NCBI GenBank assembly: GCA_017794825.1
Contig: CP051237.1
Span: forward strand, 1,364,001 to 1,428,000
Length of the DNA stretch: 64,000 bases
Origin: Pararhizobium sp.
GTDB taxonomy: Bacteria > Pseudomonadota > Alphaproteobacteria > Rhizobiales > Rhizobiaceae
Direction: 5' to 3'
Both the position numbers and the translations under genes were made by a program. Within the stretch, counting starts at the first letter, position 1. The number at the start of each line of letters is the position of its first letter. This document shows, piece by piece, positions 24,118 to 32,692 of this stretch. The notes below the pieces were generated by a model. It ran no database searches and was not told the DNA's origin. It saw nothing but the letters and a program-made list of their open reading frames with translations.

Positions 24118-25601
24118 GCCGGCTCCCCTTCGACGGCGGCTGCCATTATCATCTCCTCGGTCGCTCCTTCTCCCCGGAATTCCGCGACGGTGGCGCCATT
24201 GCGAACAACGATGATGCGGTCGCAAAGACCGATGAGTTCCGGAAGCTCGCGCGACGTCACCAGCACCGGCACGCCGCTGTCCGCAAGTTCGCGCAACAAC
24301 GCATAGATTTCGGATTTGGCGCCGATGTCGACGCCGCGGGTCGGTTCCTCGCAGATAAGGTGCTTTACGCCTCGAACCAGCCAGCGCGCCAGCAGCGCCT
24401 TCTGCTGATTGCCGCCTGACAGTTCGCCGATGGACTGATTCACATTGCGCAACCGGACCCGAAGTCGCTTCACCTGTTCGGCGATTTCGCGGCGTTGCGT
24501 CGGAGCCAGACGCGCCAGGCCGAGCCCCGGCAAAAGTCCGGCGGATATGTTGCGCGCCACGCTCAGGCTCAGAAACAAGCCTTCCGCCTTGCGATCCTCA
24601 GGAATGAGGCCGATCCCGGCCCTGATCCCGCCGGATGGACCTGTATGGCTGAAATCCTTGCCGTCGAACTTTATTTCGCCGGACACCAGCGTATGTCCCT
24701 CGAATATCGCGCGTGTGATCTCGATTTGCCCCTGTCCTTCCAGGCCGGCGAGACCGACGATCTCGTTGCGTCCGATCGTGAAATTCACCGGACCTTTGAG
24801 CCCCTCCACCACGACATCGCGCAGTTCGACCAGAGGGGGTCCGGCCTCCTCCGGTCCCTTGCGATGAGGATAGAGTTGATCCAGCGAGCGGCCGACCATC
24901 GTCGTGACCAGTTCCTCGGAATTGGTTTCGCTCATTTGGAAATGCCCTGCGTACTGACCGTCCTTCAGAACCGTCACCTCGTCACAGATATCGAACAGTT
25001 CAGGCAGCCGGTGGGAGATATAGAGGATGCCCTTACCCTCGCTCTGCAACCGCCGTATCAAATCGAACAGTTTGCCGGCTTCGCGGTCGCCAAGCGCAGC
25101 GGTCGGTTCGTCGAATACGAAGATCTTCGCATCGCGCATCACGCCTTTTGCAATCTCGACCATTTGCTGTTCGGCCACACGAAGACTGCCGGTCAGGACA
25201 TTCGGATCCAGGTCGAGACCTACATCCCTCAGGATGGTTTGGCTTTCTTTCGCCATCGCCTGCCGGTCGATCATGCCGAGGGCGTTGCGAGGTTCGCGGC
25301 CGAGAAACAGGTTCTCGGCCACGGACAGGTTCGGGAGCAGTATGAACTCCTGGAAGATCGTGGAGACACCGGCGGCGCGCGCCTGTTCGGCGGCGCTCCA
25401 GTTCACCTCTTCACCACCGATGATGAGCGTTCCGGAACTGGGCGGGTACACGCCTGAAATGATTTTCATCAGGGTGGACTTGCCAGCGCCGTTTTCTCCA
25501 AGCACCGCGTGGATGCTGCCAGGCTTCAGCTTGAGCGAGACCCCGCGAAGGGCCTGGACCGGGCCGAATGCCTTGGTGATGTCTTGAACTTCCAGAAGCA
25601 T
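24114..25601 (-). CDS. Sugar ABC transporter ATPase, RbsA/MglA type
   Basis: The 495-residue protein has two ATPase domains. The first has Walker A GENGAGKSTLM, signature LRVAEQQMVEIAKG and Walker B KIFVFDEPT. The second keeps signature LSGGNQQKALLARW and LICEEPTRGVD. Its own Walker A is degenerate, as is normal for this family. The start at 25601 follows the binding protein stop by 7 nt. It energises uptake of a monosaccharide, polyol or related compound. Confidence 0.95.
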   Translation of the reverse strand: MLLEVQDITKAFGPVQALRGVSLKLKPGSIHAVLGENGAGKSTLMKIISGVYPPSSGTLIIGGEEVNWSAAEQARAAGVSTIFQEFILLPNLSVAENLFLGREPRNALGMIDRQAMAKESQTILRDVGLDLDPNVLTGSLRVAEQQMVEIAKGVMRDAKIFVFDEPTAALGDREAGKLFDLIRRLQSEGKGILYISHRLPELFDICDEVTVLKDGQYAGHFQMSETNSEELVTTMVGRSLDQLYPHRKGPEEAGPPLVELRDVVVEGLKGPVNFTIGRNEIVGLAGLEGQGQIEITRAIFEGHTLVSGEIKFDGKDFSHTGPSGGIRAGIGLIPEDRKAEGLFLSLSVARNISAGLLPGLGLARLAPTQRREIAEQVKRLRVRLRNVNQSIGELSGGNQQKALLARWLVRGVKHLICEEPTRGVDIGAKSEIYALLRELADSGVPVLVTSRELPELIGLCDRIIVVRNGATVAEFRGEGATEEMIMAAAVEGEPA

Positions 25602-25608
25602 TGCAGGC

Positions 25609-26673
25609 TTACTTGCCGTAGATTTCCTGGAGTTTTTCATCCGGGAGCGTGGAGCCGACCCAGTAGGAGTCGTTCAGTTCCGGACGATAGAACTCATCGA
25701 TCTGGTCCTTGGTGATCGGCGCCGGATCAACGAGGTTATCCTGGGCAATCGGCTCTCCCTTGAGAACGCGCAGCGCGGCGACAACGCCCTGCTGACCGAA
25801 CCAGGTCGGGCTGATCGGGGCGACGCTTTCGAGATCCTTTTCCTTCCAGATGCGCAGGAAGCCGTTGTTGGCTTCACCGGTCATCGGGATGAGCGGAAGA
25901 CCGTTTTCTTCAGCGACCTCGGCGCAGGCCTGGGTCATTGCGCCGCCGGAAGACCAGATGCCCTGAACATTCGGATGCGCGATCAGCAGCGATTCGCAAA
26001 CCTGCTTGCCCTTGTCGTAAGCCCAGTCGGCAAAGCCCTGATCGATCACCTTGATGTCCGGATAGTCGGCGAACACTTCCTCGACGCCGCGCCAGCGATC
26101 ATTGTCGATCGAGTTTCCGGAAATGCCGCGGATAGCGATGACGTTGCCTTTGCCGCCAAGAGCTTCGGCGAGATATTTCGCGCCGTCGCGACCGAACTGC
26201 GCGTCGTCGGCAAGCAGCTTCACCGTGTAGTTATCAGGCGTCGCGTTCGACGAGAAAATGATGACCGGAATACCTGCTTCGTGCGCCTTTTCAAGCGCAT
26301 TGTTCAGGGCGACTTCGGAACCGGGCGCCACGAGTAAAGCATCGACGCCGCGTGTGATCAGGCTTTCGATATCGGCCACCTGACGATTTACGTCGCCGCC
26401 GGCGTCGGCGACGATAACTTCGGTGATTTCAGGATGCAGCGACGCTTCGTGCTTGAGTTCTTCAACCATCTGCACACGCCAGGTGTTGACGACAGAGATG
26501 TTCGAGAAACCAAGGACGAATTCGTCCTTCTCCGAAGCAGCGGCCTTGTCGACCATCGGAGATCCTTCAACCGGCGACAACGCCGGGTTGAGTTCCGGAA
26601 CCTGCGCATAAGCCGGCGCCGAAGCAACGGCCAAGAGCATGGAGCCGGCCAGGAACAAGTTTTTCATATGCAT
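25609..26673 (-). CDS. Sugar ABC transporter periplasmic binding protein
   Basis: The 354-residue type I binding protein (ribose/galactose class) has a signal peptide ending APAYAQ. Its core motifs include GFSNISVVNTWRVQMVEE, ESLITRGVDALLVAPGS and VIAIRGISGNSIDNDRWRG. GGAGGAG is 5 nt before ATG 26673. It follows the first permease gene and is separated from it by a hairpin. Ligand identity is open; the operon context points to a sugar or sugar acid. Confidence 0.93.
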   Translation of the reverse strand: MHMKNLFLAGSMLLAVASAPAYAQVPELNPALSPVEGSPMVDKAAASEKDEFVLGFSNISVVNTWRVQMVEELKHEASLHPEITEVIVADAGGDVNRQVADIESLITRGVDALLVAPGSEVALNNALEKAHEAGIPVIIFSSNATPDNYTVKLLADDAQFGRDGAKYLAEALGGKGNVIAIRGISGNSIDNDRWRGVEEVFADYPDIKVIDQGFADWAYDKGKQVCESLLIAHPNVQGIWSSGGAMTQACAEVAEENGLPLIPMTGEANNGFLRIWKEKDLESVAPISPTWFGQQGVVAALRVLKGEPIAQDNLVDPAPITKDQIDEFYRPELNDSYWVGSTLPDEKLQEIYGK

Positions 26674-26690
26674 AATACTCCTCCAAAATG

Positions 26691-26708
26691 GCGCGCCGCT
26701 CGGCGCGC
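26691..26708 (-). promoter_or_regulatory. Hairpin between permease and binding protein genes
   Basis: GCGCGCC and GGCGCGC pair with a 4-nt loop, 17 nt upstream of the binding protein start. It may protect the downstream binding-protein transcript from 5' or 3' degradation. Confidence 0.5.
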
Positions 26709-26736
26709 ATTTGTTCCCCGGCCCATCCGAGGAATT

Positions 26737-27711
26737 CTATTGTCGGCGCAATCGCGCAAGAGCAGCAGCTCCGGCGATAATTGCGCCTTGAACGATAAGC
26801 TGGGCGGGTTTGCCCAGGCCCATACCGGTCATCAGATTGGCGAGAAAGGTCAGCGCATAGGCGCCGGCGAGAACCCCCGCCACGCCGCCTGCGCCGCCGC
26901 CGAAAGTCGTCCCGCCGAGGACAACGGCCGCCACGGACGCGAGAACCAGGTCCGCGCCGAGATTGAGCGTGCCGGTGCCGATATACCCCGTCAGAATGAT
27001 GCCGGCGACGCCGGCGAAGACACCACAGAGCACATGCGCGACCAGCAATTCCTTGCGCACGGACACGCCGCCCAGCCAGGCAGCGCTGTATGACGAACCC
27101 GTCGCGTAAAGCGCATGTCCGAAAACGCTGCGGCGCAAGACGAAAGCCGAAATCAGAGCGAGCGCCAGGAGAAGCGCTCCGGCGACCGGGAACAGGCCCC
27201 AGCGCCCGGTGGCGATTTCACGCACGAACGGATGAACCGAGCCGCCCGGCGCGCCGCCGCTCACCAGATAGCTGACGCCGATCAACATCACGGATACGCC
27301 AAGCGTGACAACCACGGCTGAAGCGCGGACAAAAACGATGAGAATGGCGTTGAAGAGACCGACGACAGCGCCGAATGCCAGCGGAAATCCAATCGACAGC
27401 GCGACCGGGCCGCCGGAAAACACAGGCAACGCCAGGGTCACGTTGACCACTGCGATCACGCCGCCGATCGACAGATCGATGGAGCGCCCGATCATGGGAA
27501 GACATTGCCCGATAGCCGTCAGCGCCAGCGGCACCGCCTGCCTCAGAACGATCAGGAGAAACGGCACGCTGAGAAGACGCGGCTGAACAATTGCCGCGAT
27601 CATGAACAACAGCAACAGCGCGGGCCAGGCGGGGATGGCCAGAAAACTGCGCAGGAGGGCGAGCGGCAGATCAAACGCCTTGCGCCCTTCGACTACTTCG
27701 TTTTGAACCAT
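26737..27711 (-). CDS. Ribose-type ABC transporter permease (second)
   Basis: The 324-residue permease has the CUT2 motifs GRSIDLSIGG and YATGSSYSAAWLGGV, then AAVVLGGTTFGGGAGG. It is the first gene of the transporter operon, beginning at 27711 with GGGGAGG upstream. Order is permease, binding protein, ATPase, permease, then SMP-30. It pairs with the permease at 23182 in one transporter. Confidence 0.93.
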   Translation of the reverse strand: MVQNEVVEGRKAFDLPLALLRSFLAIPAWPALLLLFMIAAIVQPRLLSVPFLLIVLRQAVPLALTAIGQCLPMIGRSIDLSIGGVIAVVNVTLALPVFSGGPVALSIGFPLAFGAVVGLFNAILIVFVRASAVVVTLGVSVMLIGVSYLVSGGAPGGSVHPFVREIATGRWGLFPVAGALLLALALISAFVLRRSVFGHALYATGSSYSAAWLGGVSVRKELLVAHVLCGVFAGVAGIILTGYIGTGTLNLGADLVLASVAAVVLGGTTFGGGAGGVAGVLAGAYALTFLANLMTGMGLGKPAQLIVQGAIIAGAAALARLRRQ

Positions 27712-28105
27712 TTCCTCCCCTTATTCTCGCTTGGTCGAGAACGTATTTTTGGTACGCGCGCCGAATGATCATTGTCTCCGCATCGGCGTCGTTGGCGCGC
27801 AAACTGCAACAATTCGACAGGCACGTCAAGCATCATACATGATGCATCTTGCATCTAATATCTTTTTCTGTAGTTTCAGGCCGACTCACCAACGCAGCGA
27901 ACAGGAGGATAGGGTTGCAGGTGGAGACAGCCATCCATGCCGTTTTTCAGTTCCTGCGCGCCCGTCAAGAAGCCGCCGGTCGTACAGGCGCACCGTCGCG
28001 CCTTGTCCGGTTCGCAGCGGTGCACCGGGTCATCACGCATTCCCGAAACACTCCTGGCGCCTCTCGCAAGCGCCAGACATCAGCAAACAGTCGCGGAGCA
28101 CAAGC
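27712..28105. promoter_or_regulatory. Divergent regulatory region, transporter operon and SDR operon
   Basis: This 394-bp non-coding stretch separates the minus-strand ABC operon from the plus-strand SDR operon. It includes the repeat at 27826-27848, with a TTGACG on the minus strand (27829-27824) overlapping it, which could be the -35 of the transporter operon. No clear -10 is seen. The part from 27850 to 28105 shows no recognisable gene. The plus frame running through it lacks a ribosome site until 28106. Confidence 0.5.
27826..27848. promoter_or_regulatory. GntR-like repeat element, second copy
   Basis: TCAAGCATCATACATGATGC plus ATC matches 17658-17680 with two mismatches. It contains the inverted repeat GCATCAT-AC-ATGATGC. 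It sits between divergent operons of the same cluster, so the SDR/kinase and ABC operons are probably controlled with the transketolase operon. Confidence 0.55.
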
Positions 28106-28849
28106 ATGAGTAAAACGTCAGACTGCCTGGCAATCGTAACCGGCGCGGCCGGCACCATGGGATTGGCCATCACCAGGCAACTGGTCGCCGACGGCCATCG
28201 GGTCGTTGCGCTGGATCTGACCATGGAGCCGCTTCAGGCGCTCGCCGACGAGATGCCGGGACGCGTCATTCCGCTCGTGCTCGACATTTCCGATCCCGCA
28301 GCGATCGAAGGCGAGTGGAAAAAACTTACAGACGCGCACGGACCAGTGCAGATTCTGATCAACAACGCCGGCATACTTTCCAACAACAAGGCGGAACAGA
28401 CGACTCCCGACGAATGGCGCAAAATCATCGAGGTCAATCTCGGCGGACCATTCTATCTCGCCCGGCTGGCGTTGCGCGACATGCGCGAGGCCGGATGGGG
28501 ACGTATCGTCAATATCTGTTCGCTGTCCATGAAGACCGGCGGCCTGACCGCCGGGACGGCCTATGCGGCCTCGAAGGGCGGACTTGGCGCGCTGACCTTC
28601 TCGCTGGCGCGGGAATCGGCGTCGCAGGGAATCACCGTCAACGGCATAGCGCCCGGCTACGTCATGACGCCGATGGTCACCAAGCAGCTCACCGACGAGC
28701 AAAGGGCGGCGCAACTCAGCGGCATTCCCATCGGTCGTTTTACAGACGCCGAGGAGATCGCCCATTGCGTCTCCTATCTTGCAAGCGTGAACGCCGGATC
28801 GATCACGGGTGAAATCCTCGACATCAATGGCGGAATATTGATGGACTAA
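28106..28849 (+). CDS. Short-chain dehydrogenase/reductase
   Basis: The 247-residue classical SDR has TGAAGTMG at residues 12-19, NNAGI, a serine in NICSLSMK and YAASK. ATG 28106 follows GGAG by 7 nt. The frame upstream to 27731 is not used because it runs through the regulatory region. It is followed by the OtnK-like kinase gene after 81 nt. It probably oxidises a sugar-derived substrate to feed the kinase. Confidence 0.9.
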   Translation: MSKTSDCLAIVTGAAGTMGLAITRQLVADGHRVVALDLTMEPLQALADEMPGRVIPLVLDISDPAAIEGEWKKLTDAHGPVQILINNAGILSNNKAEQTTPDEWRKIIEVNLGGPFYLARLALRDMREAGWGRIVNICSLSMKTGGLTAGTAYAASKGGLGALTFSLARESASQGITVNGIAPGYVMTPMVTKQLTDEQRAAQLSGIPIGRFTDAEEIAHCVSYLASVNAGSITGEILDINGGILMD

Positions 28850-28930
28850 GCGGCGCCGGCTTGTCTTTTCAGACACTGTCCGCTCGCTATCGCAAGGCTC
28901 GACAATGAGAACCGCAACAGGAAAAACGCC

Positions 28931-30223
28931 GTGAGTCTGCAATTGGGCGTCATCGCCGATGACCTGACCGGCGGCATGGAGACCGCCGCCATGCTGGTGG
29001 CCGAAGGCGTGGATTGCGCATTCGTGACGAAACCGGATGGGGTCGCGAGCATCGGCGACGCACAGGCGGTGGTGGTGGCGCAGAAAACGCGGGTGATCGA
29101 TCCCGCCGAAGCGGTCCGCCTGTCGGAGGAGGCCGCGCGCACCCTTATGGCCGCGGGCGCCCGGCAGCTGTTCTTCAAATATTGCGGCACATTCGATTCG
29201 ACCGACGATGGGAACATCGGACCTGTCGCCGACCGACTTCTGGAACTGACTGGCGCTGCTCAAACCGCGTTCTGTCCAACGTCGGTCGAAATGGAGCGAA
29301 GTGTTTTCAACGGGCATCTGTTCGTCGGGCGACAGCTCGTATCGAATTCTCCGAAACGCCATGATCCGTTGACCCCGATGAACGATCCAGATCTGGTCGC
29401 CGTCCTTGCAAGGCAATCGAAATTTCAGGTCGGTCTTGTCTGGTATTCCGCAATACGCAGCGGCGGCCCGCGCTTGCACAAGGCAATCGAGGACCTTGTC
29501 AGCGCCGGCGTGCGCCACATCATTGTCGACGCGGTCTATGAAGAAGACCTCGCAGCCATCGCCGAACTGACCGAAAGCTGGACGCTAATGACGGGAAACG
29601 CCGCCGTTGTCCGCCACTATCCAGCCGTCTGGCGCGCCAGGAACAGGATTGGCGGCAGGGCCGAAGCAAAGGTTGTCCCGGCCGCCGCCGGCGCTGGCGC
29701 GGTCCTTGCGGGCAGTTGCGCCGGCCGCACGCTGGAACAGCTCGACGCTTTCGAGGCGCACCGGCCAGTCAACCGAATCAAGCTGTCAGACGTAGAGAAC
29801 CCGGAGCAAACCATCTCCGATGCGCTCGCTTGGGCCGAACGGCATCTGGCCGACGGTCCCGTCGCAATATCCACGTCCGCCCTGCCGGAGGCGGTCAACG
29901 CAGCCCAGCAAAGGTTTGGACGGGAGGGCGCCGCCGCTCTCGCCGAGCGGATACTCGGAGAAATCTCGGTCGGATTGCACCGGATCGGCGTCAGGCGGTT
30001 TGTCGTCGCGGGCGGCGAAACGTCAGGCGCAGTCGTTGAAAGTCTTGGCGTCCGGAGTCTGCGCATCGGCCCCTATCGGGAGGCCGGCATCGCGAGGGCA
30101 GCAACTGATGGCCACGACGTCACCGCATTGAGCCTGAAATCCGGCAAGCTCGGCCCGGTCGACATGTTTCTGCCAATGCTTGACTCGATGCTGCGCCCGG
30201 AACAAACGGAAAAACGCTCATGA
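28931..30223 (+). CDS. Four-carbon acid sugar kinase (OtnK/DUF1537) family
   Basis: The 430-residue protein has QLGVIADDLTGGMETAAML at its N-terminus and the C-terminal VAGGETSGAVVESLG motif near residue 360. Characterised relatives phosphorylate erythronate, threonate or 3-oxo acids. GTG 28931 follows AGGAAAAACGCC. The next gene is an OtnC-like class II aldolase, overlapping by 4 nt, so the pair acts in sequence. No PdxA2 or LtnD dehydrogenase is present nearby, so the SDR at 28106 may replace it or the pathway differs from that for erythronate. Confidence 0.88.
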   Translation: MSLQLGVIADDLTGGMETAAMLVAEGVDCAFVTKPDGVASIGDAQAVVVAQKTRVIDPAEAVRLSEEAARTLMAAGARQLFFKYCGTFDSTDDGNIGPVADRLLELTGAAQTAFCPTSVEMERSVFNGHLFVGRQLVSNSPKRHDPLTPMNDPDLVAVLARQSKFQVGLVWYSAIRSGGPRLHKAIEDLVSAGVRHIIVDAVYEEDLAAIAELTESWTLMTGNAAVVRHYPAVWRARNRIGGRAEAKVVPAAAGAGAVLAGSCAGRTLEQLDAFEAHRPVNRIKLSDVENPEQTISDALAWAERHLADGPVAISTSALPEAVNAAQQRFGREGAAALAERILGEISVGLHRIGVRRFVVAGGETSGAVVESLGVRSLRIGPYREAGIARAATDGHDVTALSLKSGKLGPVDMFLPMLDSMLRPEQTEKRS

Positions 30224-30867
30224 CCGAAACATTGCTACGCAGCGAAATCGTTCAGACGGTGCGCGAATTGCAGGATCATGGCCTCAACCACGGCAACAGC
30301 GGCAATGTCAGCGTCAGGTCGGAACGAGGCCTTCTCATCACGCCCACCGGCTGCAACGCCAGGAACGCCACCGCAGAGGGCATCGTCACGATCGATATGG
30401 ACGGCACAGTCCTGGGCGACGGCGCGCCATCCAGCGAGTGGCACATGCATCTCGCCATCATGCGCGCCTTCCCGGCGGCAAAGGCGGTGATCCATACCCA
30501 TGCAGACGCCTGCGTCGCCTTGTCCTGCCTGCGACAGCCCCTGCCCGCTTTTCACTACATGGTCGCGGCCTTCGGCGGCAATGACGTGCGATGCGCGCGT
30601 TATGAGACCTTCGGCACTGCGAAGCTGGCGGACGCCGCCGTCGAGGCGTTGCGCGACCGGACAGCCTGCCTGCTGGCGAATCACGGGATGATCGCCATGG
30701 GCGTTTCCCTCGAACAGACGCTCGGCACAACGATCAAACTGGAAACGCTTGCCCGACAGTATTTGCTGGCGCTTCAGGGCGGAGATCCCGAATTGCTTTC
30801 CGACGAAGAAATGACAACCGTCGGCAACCGATACAAAAATTACGGCGTCGGGACACTGGAAGGCTGA
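30220..30867 (+). CDS. Class II aldolase/adducin family, OtnC (phospho-acid decarboxylase)-like
   Basis: The 215-residue protein has a zinc aldolase fold with ligands H92 and H94 (HTHAD) and H155 (ANHG). E73 in SSEWHMHL is a possible acid/base. Relatives decarboxylate 3-oxo-4-phosphoacids or cleave aldol substrates. It overlaps the kinase gene by 4 nt (ATGA), indicating translational coupling. Product in a threonate-like pathway would be a dihydroxyacetone-phosphate-type triose. Confidence 0.87.
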   Translation: MTETLLRSEIVQTVRELQDHGLNHGNSGNVSVRSERGLLITPTGCNARNATAEGIVTIDMDGTVLGDGAPSSEWHMHLAIMRAFPAAKAVIHTHADACVALSCLRQPLPAFHYMVAAFGGNDVRCARYETFGTAKLADAAVEALRDRTACLLANHGMIAMGVSLEQTLGTTIKLETLARQYLLALQGGDPELLSDEEMTTVGNRYKNYGVGTLEG

Positions 30868-31060
30868 ACTGACGCCGGCAAGCGCCGACGCTGGTCTGCA
30901 AGTCGCACACCCTTCTCTACAGTATTGCACGCCCTGGGAACTCGGTCGCGTTTGTCGATGACGCTACGGGGAAAGAAATGCGCATGGATATTGACCTCGA
31001 ACAGCTGCTTGAAAAAAATAGTGAATAAACACCTGGAATTCGCCAATAGAGAAATTCTTC

Positions 31061-31073
31061 TCGCTTTAAGCGA
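31061..31073. promoter_or_regulatory. Inverted repeat upstream of aminotransferase
   Basis: TCGCTT-T-AAGCGA lies 22 nt before the aminotransferase start, in an AT-rich 228-bp intergenic stretch. Possible operator only; no confident promoter hexamers are seen. Confidence 0.25.
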
Positions 31074-31095
31074 AATAACTCAAAGGAGTTGCAGG

Positions 31096-32439
31096 ATGAA
31101 GGAAGATGCGTCGGGCCTGGACGTCACCTGGTCTACCGAAGAGATCATCGACAAACGCAACCGGTTCTTCGCCGCGACGCAAAGAGCTTTCGTGCCTTAC
31201 GAAAAGCCCCTGATCATCAAGCGCGGCAAGGGGCAATACGTCTGGGATGAACAGGATAACCGGCTCATCGATCTGCTGGGCATGAATCTGTGCATCAGCG
31301 TCGGCCACGCCCACCCGAGGGTGGTCGCAGCCATGACCTCACAGGTCGAGCAGCTCACGCACTGCACCACCATGTTCTACCATCCGGTGCCGGCGCACTT
31401 CGCAGAAGAGCTGGCCGCAACAATGCCGGCGAGCCACGACTGGGTCGTGCATTTCACGAATTCCGGCGCGGAGGCGATCGACCTCGCGCTGATGATGGCC
31501 CGCACGGCGACCGGCGCCCACGACATCATCGCTCTGCGCAATTCCTATCATGGCGCGACCTACGGGGCGCAATCGGTCACCGGCGTCGGCAATTTCAGAC
31601 ACAATATCGGCCAGGTTCCGAATGTGTCCTTCGCCGCCGAACCAGACCAATACCGGGGAATTTTCGGCGCAGGCGTCCAGCCCTATCTCGATGATCTCGA
31701 CAGAACGATCAACTACACGACCAGCGGCAAGCTTGCGGGGATGATCATAGAGCCCGTCCAGGGATATGGCGGGATTATTCCGATGCCGGATGGTTATCTG
31801 AAAGGCGCATTCGAGAGAACGAGAGCGCACGGCGGCCTGTGCATCCTCGACGAGGTCCAGTCCGGCTTCGGAAAGACCGGCGAATCGCTGTGGTGTTTCG
31901 AATCCCATGGCGTGGTTCCGGACATCATGGTCCTTGCCAAGGGCATCGGAAACGGCATCCCGCTCGGCGCAGTGGTCGCCAAACGCGAGGTGGCGGAAAC
32001 CATGGCCGACAAGTTCCTGTTCCACACCTACGGGGGCAATCCGGTCGCCTGCGCCGTCGGCCGCGAGGTGCTGAAAATCATCGAGGACGAAGACCTTGTC
32101 GCAAACGCCAAAAAGGTCGGCGCAAAGCTTGGCGAGGGGCTGAAATCCCTCCAGCAACGGCACGAAATCATCGGCGACGTCCGCGGCCGCGGCTTCATGC
32201 AGGCGATCGAACTTGTCAGCGACAAGGAAACGAAGACGCCGGCCAGCGCCGAAACGGCGTTCGTGTTCGAGCGCTCCCGCGCCCATGGCCTGGTGCTGTC
32301 GAAATCAGGCAACTTCAAGAACGTCCTGAGAATGGTCCCTCCGCTCTGCCTGTCGATGGATGACGTCGATCCTGTGCTCGATGCGCTTGATCGCAGCTTC
32401 ACGGACCTCGAGAAGTCCAACAGCATCGGAACCGCCTGA
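31096..32439 (+). CDS. Class III aminotransferase (omega-amino acid/alanine-glyoxylate type)
   Basis: The 447-residue PLP enzyme has HFTNSGAEAIDLAL, ILDEVQSGFGKTG near residue 250 and the Schiff-base lysine in VLAKGIGNGIPLGAVVAK near 281. AGGAG lies 7 nt before ATG 31096; the longer frame to 30925 has no ribosome site. It resembles AGXT2-type transaminases, which move amino groups between an amine or amino acid and glyoxylate or pyruvate. It may form the last unit of the sugar-acid cluster or a separate operon with its own promoter. Confidence 0.9.
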   Translation: MKEDASGLDVTWSTEEIIDKRNRFFAATQRAFVPYEKPLIIKRGKGQYVWDEQDNRLIDLLGMNLCISVGHAHPRVVAAMTSQVEQLTHCTTMFYHPVPAHFAEELAATMPASHDWVVHFTNSGAEAIDLALMMARTATGAHDIIALRNSYHGATYGAQSVTGVGNFRHNIGQVPNVSFAAEPDQYRGIFGAGVQPYLDDLDRTINYTTSGKLAGMIIEPVQGYGGIIPMPDGYLKGAFERTRAHGGLCILDEVQSGFGKTGESLWCFESHGVVPDIMVLAKGIGNGIPLGAVVAKREVAETMADKFLFHTYGGNPVACAVGREVLKIIEDEDLVANAKKVGAKLGEGLKSLQQRHEIIGDVRGRGFMQAIELVSDKETKTPASAETAFVFERSRAHGLVLSKSGNFKNVLRMVPPLCLSMDDVDPVLDALDRSFTDLEKSNSIGTA

Positions 32440-32564
32440 GCGCCTTCAACGCCGTCTTTTCAGGGGCTCCGCCCTTCCACGGCTCCAGGACGAATGAAGC
32501 GGGGCTGAGTGTCGTGCTCCCTATAGGGCAAGGAGCTTCGCTTTCGATCGCATGCATCGCGCAG

Positions 32565-32586
32565 GCGCCGAACCATGGTTCGGCGC
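32565..32586. other. 22-bp perfect palindrome in intergenic region
   Basis: GCGCCGAACC followed by ATGGTTCGGCGC is fully self-complementary across 22 bp. It sits between the aminotransferase stop and the TRAP operon start. No T-run follows, so terminator function is doubtful; it could be an operator, a bidirectional transcript end or a mobile-element remnant. Confidence 0.4.
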
Positions 32587-32635
32587 AGCTGTCTGACGCA
32601 GATTTGTCACCGAAGACAGCGCCGAACAAAGGTCG

Positions 32636-32692
32636 TTGACAATGATTTTATAAAATATAACTTATAACGATCGAAAGCTCAGGGAGGATGAC
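32636..32692 (+). promoter_or_regulatory. AT-rich promoter region of dctPQM/GntR operon
   Basis: TTGACA at 32636 starts an AT-rich stretch with ATTTTATAAAAT (32645-32656) and TATAAC copies downstream. No TATAAC copy gives ideal 17-nt spacing. The inverted repeat could be the site of the operon's own GntR protein (37580). AGGGAGGATGAC immediately precedes the dctP start. Confidence 0.45.

Noticed and set aside
27731..28105. N-terminal extension of the SDR at 28106
   Set aside because: It crosses the regulatory element, has no ribosome site and no homology, while GGAG precedes ATG 28106.
17739..30867. Assignment as the D-apionate or erythronate pathway
   Set aside because: OtnK/OtnC-like genes and split transketolase are suggestive, but the characteristic RuBisCO-like, PdxA2, LtnD or isomerase genes are not found here.
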